Source: Streptomyces sp. NRRL S-340
Lineage (GTDB): Bacteria; Actinomycetota; Actinomycetes; Streptomycetales; Streptomycetaceae
Direction: 5' to 3'
Length of the DNA stretch: 64,000 nucleotides
Assembly: GCF_000720185.1 (NCBI RefSeq)
Contig: NZ_JOIY01000033.1
Location: 162,300-226,299, forward strand
Made by a program: the position numbers and the translations under genes. Numbering within the stretch: position 1 is the stretch's first letter; the number at the start of each line of letters is the position of its first letter. Positions 56,439-64,000 of the stretch are shown here, piece after piece. Under the pieces are notes generated by a model. The model worked only from the letters and a program-made list of their open reading frames with translations, searched no databases and had not been told where the DNA came from.

Positions 56439-57297
56439 CGGCGGTGCCGGAGCGGCATCCTCCGCGGGCGCGCTGCGCGCGGGCCGACGCGTACAGGCAC
56501 ACGGCGGCGGCGGTGGCGAGGTTCAGGCTCTCGGCCTTTCCGTGGAGGGGGACGCGGACCACGGCGTCGGCCAGGTCCCGGGTCTCCTCGGGCAGGCCCC
56601 AGGCCTCGTTGCCGAACACCCAGGCGGTGGGGCCGCCCATGGTGCCGCGGTCCAGCTCGTCGTCGAGGTCGTCCGCGCCCGCGCCGTCGGCGGCCAGCAC
56701 GCGCACTCCGCTCTCCTTGAGGCCGGCGACCGCCTGTTCGACGGGGACACCGACGGCGACCGGCAGGTGGAACAGCGACCCCACGGAGGCCCGTACCGCC
56801 TTCGGGTTGTACAGGTCGACGGAGGCGTCGGTGAGGATCACGGCGTCGGCCCCGGCGGCGTCGGCGCAGCGCAGCACCGTACCGGCGTTGCCCGGGTCGC
56901 GTACGTGCGCGAGGACCGCGACCAGGCGGGGGCGGGCGGCGAGGACCTCCTCGAACGGGGTGTCGAGGAACCGGCAGGTCCCCACCAGGCCCTGCGGGGT
57001 GACGGTGGTGGAGATGTCGGCGATCACCTCGTCGGCGGCGAGGTGGATCCGGGCGCCGGCGGCGCGGGCCTCGCCCACGATGTCGGCGTAGCGCTCGGCG
57101 GCCTCCACGGTGGCGAAGAGTTCCACGAGTGCGGCGTCGCCGCCCGGTGTCCGGTGCGCGGCGGCCTCCCGCACGGCCTGGGGCCCCTCGGCGAGGAACA
57201 GCCGGTCCTTCCCCCGGAAGTTCCGCTTGGCCAGCCGCCGGGCGGCGGCAACACGGGCGGAGCGGGGGGAGATCAGCTCAGGGGTGGCGGGGGGCAT
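56434..57297 (-). CDS. SpoU/TrmH-family 23S rRNA methyltransferase (RlmB-like)
   Basis: 287-residue rRNA 2'-O-methyltransferase. N-terminal substrate domain AKRNFRGKDRLFLAEGPQAVREA (about 22-44) and SPOUT motifs 1 LAHVRDPGNAGTVLRCADAAG (about 140), 2 VFGNEAWGLPEE (about 235) and 3 VPLHGKAESLNLATAAAVCLY (about 259). Resembles TsnR/AvirB resistance-type and housekeeping RlmB-type enzymes; with rplT-rpmI-infC directly upstream, a housekeeping role on 23S rRNA is likelier. ATG 57297 after AAGGTAAGAGG. Its stop lies in a dispersed repeat. Confidence 0.9.
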   Translation of the reverse strand: MPPATPELISPRSARVAAARRLAKRNFRGKDRLFLAEGPQAVREAAAHRTPGGDAALVELFATVEAAERYADIVGEARAAGARIHLAADEVIADISTTVTPQGLVGTCRFLDTPFEEVLAARPRLVAVLAHVRDPGNAGTVLRCADAAGADAVILTDASVDLYNPKAVRASVGSLFHLPVAVGVPVEQAVAGLKESGVRVLAADGAGADDLDDELDRGTMGGPTAWVFGNEAWGLPEETRDLADAVVRVPLHGKAESLNLATAAAVCLYASARAQRARGGCRSGTAG

Positions 57298-57437
57298 CCT
57301 CTTACCTTCGGAGAACTTCGTGCGGCGGCGTACACGCCCGTCAGGGGCGCGGGGCGGTTGCGGCGGGCGGCTGCGCCGCGCGGGCGCGGGCGACCGCGGC
57401 GGGCCCGCGGCCGGACGGCGGCCGCGGGCCCCCAACA

Positions 57438-57474
57438 GCAGGACCCGCAAGCCTCGGAAGCTTGCGGGTCCTGC
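57438..57474 (-). terminator. Terminator after rplT
   Basis: Perfect 15-bp hairpin GCAGGACCCGCAAGC (57438-57452) with GCTTGCGGGTCCTGC (57460-57474), 7-base loop, 27 bases after the rplT stop. Separates the ribosomal operon from the SpoU gene. Confidence 0.85.
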
Positions 57475-57500
57475 GACACCGGGTCATGGCCGGTGCGGCG

Positions 57501-57884
57501 TCACGCGGCCTTCGGCGCGTTGACGTCGCTCGGCAGAGCCTTCTGCGCGACCTCGACGAGCGCGGCGAACGCGTTGGCGTCGTTGACGGCCAGCTCGGCC
57601 AGGATCTTGCGGTCGACCTCGACGTTGGCGGCCTTCAGACCCTGGATGAAGCGGTTGTAGGTGATGCCGTTGGCGCGGGCAGCGGCGTTGATGCGCTGGA
57701 TCCACAGCTGGCGGAAGTCACCCTTGCGCTTCTTGCGGTCGTTGTAGTTGTAGACCAGCGAGTGGGTGACCTGCTCCTTGGCCTTGCGGTACAGGCGCGA
57801 GCGCTGACCGCGGTAGCCGGAGGCCTGCTCGAGGATCGCCCGGCGCTTCTTGTGGGCGTTGACTGCCCGCTTGACGCGTGCCAC
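57501..57884 (-). CDS. rplT: 50S ribosomal protein L20
   Basis: 127-residue rRNA-binding protein of the large subunit, needed early in 50S assembly. [25 protein letters not shown] (shown in part, about 2-26) is the basic N-terminal helix; [21 protein letters not shown] (about 50-70) is the globular core. GTG 57884 after AAGGAG; the open frame extends 13 codons further without support. Third gene of infC-rpmI-rplT. Confidence 0.97.
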   Translation of the reverse strand: MARVKRAVNAHKKRRAILEQASGYRGQRSRLYRKAKEQVTHSLVYNYNDRKKRKGDFRQLWIQRINAAARANGITYNRFIQGLKAANVEVDRKILAELAVNDANAFAALVEVAQKALPSDVNAPKAA

Positions 57885-58009
57885 TTGTTTGACTCCTTGT
57901 AGCGGGGCCGTGGGTGTGCTCACACGGCCCGGAAACGATTGGGTCCCGGTCCTGACGGACGGCGCGCGGGGTCGGCCGGTACGAGATCAGCCGGCCGGGC
58001 GCCGCGGCG

Positions 58010-58204
58010 TCACTTGCCGAGAAGCTTCTTGATCTTCTTGGCGTCGCCCGGGGCCATCTCGGCGTTGCCGGTGAGGCGACGCGTCAGACGGGACGACTTG
58101 TGCTCGAGCAGGTGGCGCTTGCCGGCGCGCTCACGGAGCACCTTGCCGGAGCCGGTGACCTTGAAGCGCTTGCTGGCACCGCTGTGCGACTTGTTCTTCG
58201 GCAT
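58010..58204 (-). CDS. rpmI: 50S ribosomal protein L35
   Basis: 64-residue basic ribosomal protein: [20 protein letters not shown] start and [16 protein letters not shown] are diagnostic. ATG 58204 after GGAGAGAACG. Lies between infC (110 bases upstream) and rplT (125 bases downstream). Confidence 0.97.
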   Translation of the reverse strand: MPKNKSHSGASKRFKVTGSGKVLRERAGKRHLLEHKSSRLTRRLTGNAEMAPGDAKKIKKLLGK

Positions 58205-58314
58205 AGCGCCGTTCTCTCCTCGTCGGTGGCGCTCCGGTGCCCGGTCGCGAGAACCGGGCACGATGGAGCGTCGCTCTTGTTTCGGTTACATCCTGGGACG
58301 CGGGGTCCCGGGGG

Positions 58315-58965
58315 TCACGCCTCGGCGTGCTCCTCGGCGGGCTCCTCGGCAGACGCGTCGATGTCCGCGGCGTTCTGCGAGCGGCCGGGGTTGGCCTTCG
58401 CCTCCGCCTTGCGGGCCTCCTGCGCCTGGCGGGCCTCGGCCATCGCCTCGGTCTTCTTCTTGTGCGGACCGAGAACCATGATCATGTTGCGGCCGTCCTG
58501 CTTCGGGTTCGACTCGACGAAACCGAGGTCCTGGACGTCCTCCGCGAGACGCTGCAGCAGCCGGTAGCCCAGCTCGGGGCGGGACTGCTCGCGGCCACGG
58601 AACATGATCGTGATCTTGACCTTGTCGCCCTGCTTGAGGAACCGGACGACGTGACCCTTCTTGGTGTCATAGTCGTGCGGGTCGATCTTCGGCCGGAGCT
58701 TCATCTCCTTGATGACCGTGTGCGCCTGGTTCTTGCGCGCCTCACGGGCCTTCATGGCCGACTCGTACTTGAACTTCCCGTAGTCCATGAGCTTGCACAC
58801 GGGCGGACGGGCGTTCGCCGCGACCTCGACCAGGTCCAGGTCGTACTCCTGCGCAAGCTCCAGTGCCTTGGCCAGGGGGACGATGCCCACCTGCTCGCCA
58901 CTGGGACCGACAAGTCGCACCTCGGGAACGCGAATCCGGTCGTTGATGCGGGGCTCGGCGCTGAT
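58315..58965 (-). CDS. infC: Translation initiation factor IF-3
   Basis: IF-3 binds the 30S subunit, splits ribosomes and checks start codons. The family region starts [17 protein letters not shown] and continues [23 protein letters not shown] (in part, about 45-67), linker, then [31 protein letters not shown] (about 95-125, in part). The C-terminus has a ~35-residue Ala/Glu extension. An AGGAGG (58974-58969) stands four bases before ATC 58965, not before any ATG; the in-frame ATG 58989 would place that Shine-Dalgarno inside the gene. A rare AUU/AUC start is known for infC, where IF-3 represses its own translation, so I take ATC 58965. First gene of infC-rpmI-rplT. Confidence 0.92.
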   Translation of the reverse strand: MSAEPRINDRIRVPEVRLVGPSGEQVGIVPLAKALELAQEYDLDLVEVAANARPPVCKLMDYGKFKYESAMKAREARKNQAHTVIKEMKLRPKIDPHDYDTKKGHVVRFLKQGDKVKITIMFRGREQSRPELGYRLLQRLAEDVQDLGFVESNPKQDGRNMIMVLGPHKKKTEAMAEARQAQEARKAEAKANPGRSQNAADIDASAEEPAEEHAEA

Positions 58966-59338
58966 GGATCCTCCTCGGTAGCACCACACGGCGGTCTGGC
59001 GGACAGCCGCGTACGTCTGTGTTCGATAGACCTAACCGCGCCGAAGCAGCAAAAATGCCCCGGACGATCACAGGCGGGGCTCCTCGAACTACCGGAGCGA
59101 CCGCCGCGATGGCCGCGGGGCGCGCGTTTCGGGCGGGTCACCGCCGCTGGGACGGGACCGCCTGACCGGTGACCCGCCGCCCGGGAGGCGGTCAGGTGGG
59201 AGTTCGAAGCCTCCACTTGTGGGCCGGAACCGTTAGCCCTGGGGCACACGTCTCCGACCGGTCGCCCACCAGATTAGCAGGAACGCTTGACAAGGGCTAA
59301 CCGGAGCCCGGCCGACGGGACCGCCTATCGTGTGGGGC
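58966..59338. other. infC leader and divergent intergenic region
   Basis: Holds the infC leader with the attenuator at 59051-59080, a palindromic TTCGAA region near 59199 and the start of the DUF1844 gene. Two GGTTAGCCC/GGGCTAACC sequences (59230-59240 and 59296-59306) are inverted copies of each other. The infC promoter must lie above 59080; I could not place it firmly. Confidence 0.45.
59051..59080 (-). terminator. Intrinsic terminator (attenuator) in the infC leader
   Basis: Minus strand GCCCCG (59080-59075), 12-base loop, CGGGGC (59062-59057), then A and TTTTT (59055-59051), a true U-tract, rare here. It stands 86 bases before the infC start and no minus-strand gene precedes it, so it should act on infC transcription itself. 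A small ORF begins in the loop (GTG 59071, [15 protein letters not shown]). Confidence 0.65.
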
Positions 59339-59695
59339 ATGAGTGAGACCCCTCCTGAGACCCCCGACTTCGACGCCATGACCCGCGACATCGCGGAGGT
59401 CCCCGCGGTCGAGGTGATCGTGACGGTCGCCGTCAACCTGATGAGCGCCGCCGCCGTGAAGCTGGGACTGACCGAGGAGGGCGACACCTACAAGGACCTG
59501 GACGAGGCCCGCAAGCTCGTGACCGCGCTCGCCGGGCTGCTGGACGCGAGCGCGACCGAGATCAGCTCCTTCCACGCGGCGCCGCTGCGCGACGGCCTGA
59601 AGTCCCTGCAGCTGGCCTTCCGCGAGGCGTCGCTCGTCCCGGACGAGCCGGGCCAGGGCCCGGGCGAGAAGTACACGGGCCCGGTCTACGGCTGA
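59339..59695 (+). CDS. DUF1844 protein
   Basis: 118-residue cytoplasmic protein of the DUF1844 family: AEVPAVEVIVTVAVNLMSAAAVKLG (about 18-42, in part) and LDEARKLVTALAGLLDA are typical, with an acidic start and a Pro/Gly tail. Role unknown; in actinobacteria it often sits beside infC, as here, divergently. ATG 59339; a GTG three codons upstream (59330) is also possible. A TATCGT -10 nearby suggests a very short leader. Confidence 0.85.
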   Translation: MSETPPETPDFDAMTRDIAEVPAVEVIVTVAVNLMSAAAVKLGLTEEGDTYKDLDEARKLVTALAGLLDASATEISSFHAAPLRDGLKSLQLAFREASLVPDEPGQGPGEKYTGPVYG

Positions 59696-59726
59696 CCCGT
59701 CCGTCCCGTCCGCGCTCGTACGGGAC

Positions 59727-60464
59727 TCATCCGCGCACGTACAAGGGCTCGCCCGGCGGCGTCGCCCCGGCCGGCAGCAGTGCCAGGTCGAGGCCGCGCA
59801 CCAGGCGGGCCCTCAGCGTGTCACTGGCCGCCAGGCGGGCGGCGACGGCACGGGCGGTGCCGGCCGGGGCCCCGGTGGCCGCCGGGTCGAGGACGAGGGC
59901 GAGGGTGCCGTCGGCCCGCCCCGGCCCCAGGCTGGCGCTCAGCACGGCCGGCTCGGCGGCCACCGCCTCCCGTACGGCCGCCACGACCGCCGGGTCGGCC
60001 AGCGGGTCCGCCGTCGTACGGCCCTCGGCCAGCGCGCGCAGCGCGGACCCGGTCAGCTCGAAGGGGACCGGTCCGGCCAGGTCCAGCACGACCGTGTCCG
60101 CCTTCTCGTGCGCGGCGGCCTCCAGCGCCTGGTGCAGGGGCACGGCGACCGGGCGGGCCGCCGGGTCCCACAGCGCCAGGGAGGCGGTCGAGGTGAAGGC
60201 GGGCAGCGCGGTGCGGTGACCGGCCTTCAGGGTCGGCACGGCCATGTCGCTCGTCTTCTCCCGGCGCAGGCCGTTCTCGTCCTCCTCCACCTCACCGAGC
60301 ACGGCGACGACGGGCACGAGCAGCCGGGCGCCCTGGAGCGCGCCCAGCACCGGGTCCACGGCGGCGCGGTCCTCGGCCCAGGCGGCGAGCGCCGCGCTCA
60401 GCGCCGGGTCGGCGGAGCCGTCGTCGTCGGAGAAACCGGGGTCGGGGATGTTCTTGTTCGCCAC
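59727..60464 (-). CDS. SseB-family protein
   Basis: 245-residue protein of the SseB N-terminal fold: ALAAWAEDRAAVDPVLGALQGARLLVPVVAVL and VPTLKAGHRTALPAFTSTASLALWDP (in part). In enterobacteria SseB is a secretion chaperone/translocon, but the fold is widespread and in Streptomyces its role is unknown. Acidic N-terminus MANKNIPDPGFSDDDGS. Start ATG 60464; convergent with DUF1844, 31 bases apart. Confidence 0.82.
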   Translation of the reverse strand: MANKNIPDPGFSDDDGSADPALSAALAAWAEDRAAVDPVLGALQGARLLVPVVAVLGEVEEDENGLRREKTSDMAVPTLKAGHRTALPAFTSTASLALWDPAARPVAVPLHQALEAAAHEKADTVVLDLAGPVPFELTGSALRALAEGRTTADPLADPAVVAAVREAVAAEPAVLSASLGPGRADGTLALVLDPAATGAPAGTARAVAARLAASDTLRARLVRGLDLALLPAGATPPGEPLYVRG

Positions 60465-60570
60465 GGTCCCGACCCTATCCGGGGCCGTTCACCGTTTTCT
60501 CAGGGTCCCCTGACGCCCGTCTCACGCGGGTCCCACGGCACCCGCAGCCGCCGCCACCAGCATCGCGGCC

Positions 60571-61611
60571 ATGGGTACCCCCTCCCCCGGCCCCCGGCGC
60601 CGACGCCGCGCCCGCCCCTCCCGGCGCGGGCGCCTGCTGCGCGCCGCGCTCGTCCGCGCCGTCATCGCCGACGGCACGGCCGCGGGCGCCTCCCGGTCGA
60701 CGGCCCGGACGGGCTTTGCCGGGCCGGGCACCGTATCGTCACCGGCGGCGCCGGCACCGTCCCCGGTGTCAGGGCCGGCTTCGGTGTCCAGTGACGGAGC
60801 GGGGGTGGAGGCGGTGGCGGACCGCGCGGCGCTGCCGGCCGCGGCGATGCGGTCGGTGGCGGTGCCCGAGGGCGCCGCCGTGTCGGTGTCCGTCCTCGGC
60901 CTGGACTCCGGCCAGGTCGCAGGGTACGGCGACGGGACGTTCGAGACGGCGTGCATCGTCAAGACCGACATCCTGGCGGCCCTGCTGCTCCGGGCCCAGG
61001 ACGCGGGGCGGCGGCTGACCGCGCAGGAGCGTGCGTACGCCACCGCCATGATCGAGAACAGCGACAACGGCTCCGCGTCGGCGCTGTGGCGCAGCATCGG
61101 CGGGGCCGGCGGGCTGAACGCGGCGAACCGCCGGTTCGGGCTGACGGCGACGGCCGGCGGCGACGGCCCGCTGTGGGGCCTGACCCGGACCACCTCCGCC
61201 GACCAGCTCACCCTGCTCAGGCAGGTGTTCGGGGACGGTCCGCTGCTGAGCACGGCCTCGCGGGCGTACCTCCAGGAGCTGATGGGGCGGATCGCGGACG
61301 GCCAGGACTGGGGTGTGTCCGCCGCCGCCGACGGCTCCGCGTGGGCCCTCAAGAACGGCTGGCTGCCGCGCGGCACGACCGGTCTGTGGGTCGTCAACAG
61401 CATCGGCAGGGTGACGGCGGGCGGGGACGACTGCCTCGTGGCGGCCCTCTCGCACGGCAACGCGACGAAGGAGGCCGGCGTTTCGCTGGTGGAGGAGTCG
61501 GCACGGGCGGCGGTGTCGGTGGTCACGGCGCCGACGGCCTCCGCCCCGCCTTCCGCCCCGCCTTCCGCCCCGCCTTCCGTCTCCGGCTCGTCCGTCTCCG
61601 GGGCAGGCTGA
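60571..61611 (+). CDS. Beta-lactamase-fold protein with Cys in the SXXK position
   Basis: 346-residue class A beta-lactamase/transpeptidase-like protein. The fold runs from ~95 to 310: ETACIVKTDILAALLLRAQ (where SXXK is CXXK, Cys128 and Lys131), ENSDNGSALW (SDN, 164-166) and AWALKNGWLPR (KNG for KTG, 261-263). The N-terminus is strongly basic (RRRRRARPSRRGR) with no clear signal peptide. A C-terminal APPSAPPSAPPS tail comes from a 12-bp tandem repeat. Family members may be penicillin-binding or esterase enzymes; with Cys as nucleophile activity is uncertain. The true start could be later, e.g. near 60700. Confidence 0.75.
   Translation: MGTPSPGPRRRRRARPSRRGRLLRAALVRAVIADGTAAGASRSTARTGFAGPGTVSSPAAPAPSPVSGPASVSSDGAGVEAVADRAALPAAAMRSVAVPEGAAVSVSVLGLDSGQVAGYGDGTFETACIVKTDILAALLLRAQDAGRRLTAQERAYATAMIENSDNGSASALWRSIGGAGGLNAANRRFGLTATAGGDGPLWGLTRTTSADQLTLLRQVFGDGPLLSTASRAYLQELMGRIADGQDWGVSAAADGSAWALKNGWLPRGTTGLWVVNSIGRVTAGGDDCLVAALSHGNATKEAGVSLVEESARAAVSVVTAPTASAPPSAPPSAPPSVSGSSVSGAG
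61556..61585 (+). repeat. 12-bp tandem repeat encoding PPSA
   Basis: GCCCCGCCTTCC occurs nearly three times in a row near the end of the beta-lactamase-fold gene, giving the APPSAPPSAPPS tail. Confidence 0.6.
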
Positions 61612-61671
61612 CCGCGGCGGAGCGGAGGGGGCGGGGCGCGGGACGGGCCGTGCGCCCCCGGCCCGGGGTGC

Positions 61672-62871
61672 CTACGGCTGGAAGTCGCGGGGGCCGACGC
61701 GTCGGCGCCGGCCGCGCCACAGGACGGTTGCGGCCACCAGCAGCACGCCGCCGGCGCCGCCGGCCAGGGGCCCCGCCCAGTCCGCGTCGCCGTCCGGTTC
61801 CGCGGTGTGGGGGCCGGCACCGAAGTACCGCTCGCCGTACGCCGTCGCGCGCAGCCCCGCGGGCTTCAGCCGGCCGGCTGCCTCGATGGCGGCCACCGGG
61901 TCGATCATGCCGAAGCCGCGGGAGTCGTCCCGTCCGCCGACGGGGGCGTCGCGTGCGGTGTCCTCCAGGAGCTTCTTGATCTGCGCGGGCGTCAGGCCGG
62001 GGTGCGCGGCCTCGACGAGCGCGACGACACCCGAGACGAAGGCCGAGGCCGCGCTCGTCCCCCAGCCCTTGTAGTACGCGTGGTCCGGCTCGGCGATGAC
62101 GACGTCCACACCGGGCGCGCTGACCGTGGCGTACCAGCGGCGGGTGGAGAAGGCGGCGCGGGTGCCGTAGCGGTCGACGGCGGTCACCGCGATCACGCCC
62201 GGGTAGGCGGCCGGGTAGGAGACGTGGTCGCCCTTGTCGCCGCCGTTGCCCGCCGAGGCGACGACGACGGTGCCCTTCTTCAGCGCGTACTGGACGGCCT
62301 CGTCCTCGGCGGGCTCGGGGTGCGCGGAGTCGGAGTCGTCGCCGAGGGAGAGGTTGATGACGTCGGCGCCGTGGTCGGCCGCCCAGCGGATGCCGTCGGC
62401 GAGCGCGCCGCCGCGGCTGGTGCGGGCGCGGGCGCGGGCCTTGTCGCCGTCCTCGAGGATCACCCGCACGGGCAGGATCTTCGCCTCGGGGGCGACGCCC
62501 ATGACGCCGTCGGCGCCGCCGCTGCCATGGCCGTGACCGGCGATGATGCCGGCCATGGCGGTGCCGTGCCGCGCCCAGGTGTCGTCGCCGCGCCGCGCGC
62601 CGAAGCCGATCAGGTCCTTCGCGGGCAGCACGTTGCCCGCGAGGTCGGGGTGGTCGGTCTCGACACCGGTGTCCAGGACGGCGACGGTGACGCCCTTGCC
62701 CTTGGTGTGCTGCCAGGCCTGCGGGAGGCGCAGGGCGTCCAGGGCCCACTGCTGGGCGCGGATGCCGTCGGCGTGCGCGGCGGTGGCCGGTACGAGGGCG
62801 AGCGCGGCGGCGAGGAGCAGGCCGAGGAGGCCGCCGCGGCGCGTGAGGGCGGGTTCGGCGGGGACGTTCAC
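61672..62871 (-). CDS. Mycosin-type membrane serine protease (S8)
   Basis: 399-residue exported subtilase. Signal segment LLGLLLAAALALVPATAAHA (about 15-34), catalytic triad Asp in VTVAVLDTGVETDHPDL (about 62), His in WARHGTAMAGIIAG (about 99) and Ser in KGWGTSAASAFVSG (about 280), and a final membrane helix (about 366-386) with basic tail WRGRRRRVG. This layout matches MycP, the protease of type VII secretion systems. GTG 62871 overlaps the stop of the upstream gene (GTGA). Other ESX genes, if present, would lie past the window edge. Confidence 0.85.
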   Translation of the reverse strand: MNVPAEPALTRRGGLLGLLLAAALALVPATAAHADGIRAQQWALDALRLPQAWQHTKGKGVTVAVLDTGVETDHPDLAGNVLPAKDLIGFGARRGDDTWARHGTAMAGIIAGHGHGSGGADGVMGVAPEAKILPVRVILEDGDKARARARTSRGGALADGIRWAADHGADVINLSLGDDSDSAHPEPAEDEAVQYALKKGTVVVASAGNGGDKGDHVSYPAAYPGVIAVTAVDRYGTRAAFSTRRWYATVSAPGVDVVIAEPDHAYYKGWGTSAASAFVSGVVALVEAAHPGLTPAQIKKLLEDTARDAPVGGRDDSRGFGMIDPVAAIEAAGRLKPAGLRATAYGERYFGAGPHTAEPDGDADWAGPLAGGAGGVLLVAATVLWRGRRRRVGPRDFQP

Positions 62872-64000
62872 GAGGGCTTCTCCGTGGCGGAGCCGGCGGT
62901 CTTGCGGAAACCCCGTTCGATGCGGTCGGCCAGGCCCTGGGCCTCGTTGCCGAGCCCCGCCTGGGCGACGGCCGTGGCGGCACCGGCCTTCGTCGCGTCG
63001 GCGGCCGACTGGGGGGTGTCGACGGTGCGGCCGTCGGCCCAGCCGGAGACGGCGTAGACGACCACGGGGGCCTCCGTCAGCACGGAGACGGTCCAGGAGG
63101 CGCGCTGCCGGACGCCGAAGGCGGCGGCGACGGTGCCCCCGGCCGCGTACGGGCGGGGCATGAGGTCCGTGCGCCTGCCGAGCCCCTCGTTCCTGAACCG
63201 GGCGGCCAGGGAACTCATGGCGGGCGCGTCGGCCGTGGTGAAGAGCAGGCCGACCGTGGTGACGAAGCTCTGGGTGGCGTCCGTGTAGGTGGCGCGCAGC
63301 AGGCGCGCGCAGCCGACCGGGGCGAGGGTCTCGCGCAGCAGCGGGTCGAAGGCGTCCGCGCAACCGCTGTCGGGGGCGACGGCGACCCGGGTCCAGGTGC
63401 GGTCGGCTCCGCCGGGTCCGGCGCCCCGGCCCTCGACCGTGGGCGGGAAGAGCCGGTCGACCGGGGTGCTGTGCCACAGGGTGCCGGCCGTGGCGAAGGA
63501 CCCGGCGGTGGCGCTGTCGCCCGTCTCCCCGGTGAGCCGGCTGCCGGCGACGGCGCCGCCGATGAGTCCGAGCCCGAGGACCAGGCAGGCGGCGGCGACG
63601 GCGGTCCGGGGCCGTATCCGCACGCCGAGGGCGCGTCCCCGCCCGTGTTCGTCGTACCCCTCGGGCGCGCCGAGGGTCACGAAGGGCCGGGCCGCGGCGG
63701 CGGGACGGCCCCCGGCCACCGCGTAGGCACCGGACGCGCTCCGGACCGGCGCCGCGGCGGACGGCGTGGCGGTGCGGGCGGGGGCGGGCGGGTACGCGTC
63801 GCGGTCCCGGTCACGAGAGGGGCGCGCGGAGGGCACGGGGGGCACCGGGGCTTCGGGACGTGCGGGTTCTCCGGGCGCCCAGGTCGCCAGTCCGGCCCGG
63901 CCCGTGCGGGGCGGCGCGTCGGGGAAGCGCGCCGAGGCGGGGGGCGGGGGCGGCGCGGCGGGGTCCGCGGGGCGCCGGACCGGGGGCGGTCCGGGGGGGG
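62868..64000 (-). CDS. Membrane protein cut by the window edge, partner of the mycosin gene
   Basis: Minus-strand frame open to the end of the window with no stop and no convincing start, so the N-terminus lies outside. Visible part: a Pro/Ala/Arg-rich cytoplasmic region, one helix AVAAACLVLGLGLIGGAVAG (around 63570) and a ~220-residue outside domain with two Cys pairs (DSGCADAF, PVGCARLL) and LLFTTADAPAMSSLAARF. I do not recognise a named family. The GTGA overlap with the mycosin gene suggests they work together. Confidence 0.65.
   Translation of the reverse strand, partial: PPGPPPVRRPADPAAPPPPPASARFPDAPPRTGRAGLATWAPGEPARPEAPVPPVPSARPSRDRDRDAYPPAPARTATPSAAAPVRSASGAYAVAGGRPAAAARPFVTLGAPEGYDEHGRGRALGVRIRPRTAVAAACLVLGLGLIGGAVAGSRLTGETGDSATAGSFATAGTLWHSTPVDRLFPPTVEGRGAGPGGADRTWTRVAVAPDSGCADAFDPLLRETLAPVGCARLLRATYTDATQSFVTTVGLLFTTADAPAMSSLAARFRNEGLGRRTDLMPRPYAAGGTVAAAFGVRQRASWTVSVLTEAPVVVYAVSGWADGRTVDTPQSAADATKAGAATAVAQAGLGNEAQGLADRIERGFRKTAGSATEKPS

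Noticed and set aside
59185..59225. tRNA-like T-loop (GTTCGAAGCC)
   Set aside because: No acceptor, D or anticodon stems can be built around it; TTCGAA is just a palindrome in the infC intergenic region.
59287..59328. TTGACA at about 59287 as a -35 for the DUF1844 gene
   Set aside because: The nearest fitting -10 (TATCGT at 59323) is over 30 bases away, so the pair cannot form a normal promoter.

Overview
The window is high-GC (about 72-73%) actinobacterial chromosome, almost certainly Streptomyces. Genes are tightly packed, many starts are GTG, third codon positions are nearly all G/C, neighbouring genes overlap as ATGA or GTGA, Tat signals are present, and the order argC-J-B-D-R, metN-I-Q, pheS-T and infC-rpmI-rplT resembles what I remember of the S. 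coelicolor chromosome core (not checked here). I found no transposase, integrase, CRISPR array, rRNA or tRNA, so this is mainly conserved core with accessory patches.

Layout: 0-2.4 kb, a membrane Ser/Thr kinase and a SpoU RNA methyltransferase. 2.6-9.9 kb, a cobalamin/siroheme block on the minus strand: a CysG-like fusion, a very large BluB-CobT fusion with about 850 low-complexity N-terminal residues, and a CbiE-CbiT fusion. 10-16 kb, a GNAT enzyme, the metNIQ methionine importer with a candidate leader peptide, two small membrane proteins, a second GNAT and a short sigma-factor-like protein. 16-21.8 kb, a Tat-exported glycerophosphodiesterase, a PlsC acyltransferase, a TetR-MFS efflux operon and an aldo-keto reductase. 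22-34.5 kb, arginine biosynthesis (argH, then argR-D-B-J-C read leftwards) with ArgR boxes before argH and argC. Between these lie a flavin enzyme and a divergent redox cassette: response regulator and sensor kinase facing a ferric-reductase-like flavoprotein, an FMN-binding protein and ApbE. 34.6-38.9 kb, a GtrA / polyprenyl-phosphate glycosyltransferase / YfhO set expected to decorate the cell envelope. 39.3-47.9 kb, MerR-AhpD-like pair, a broken GH51 arabinofuranosidase, DUF6314, GNAT, a MocR regulator divergent from an EamA exporter, DUF1918, an exported GHL10 hydrolase, 3-hydroxybutyryl-CoA dehydrogenase and a small coiled-coil membrane protein. 47.9-59 kb, NUDIX, a TPR regulator, a SpoIIE-type phosphatase, pheT-pheS, an orphan kinase, a second SpoU methyltransferase and rplT-rpmI-infC. 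59-64 kb, DUF1844, SseB, a beta-lactamase-fold protein, a mycosin-type protease and a partial membrane protein cut by the window edge.

Most notable: (1) the last ~70 residues of pheT do not look like the anticodon-binding domain and carry a hairpin element whose 43-bp core recurs inverted 5 kb away after the SpoU gene; (2) mutually exclusive terminator/anti-terminator hairpins before the BluB-CobT gene; (3) MocR and EamA genes whose start codons overlap, each promoter lying inside the other gene; (4) a Cys/Met-containing, apparently leaderless 31-codon ORF before metNIQ; (5) the TCS-controlled flavin electron-transfer cassette; (6) a U-tract attenuator and probable AUC start at infC. Starts were chosen from ribosome-binding sites, overlaps and family alignments from memory; no database search was possible.
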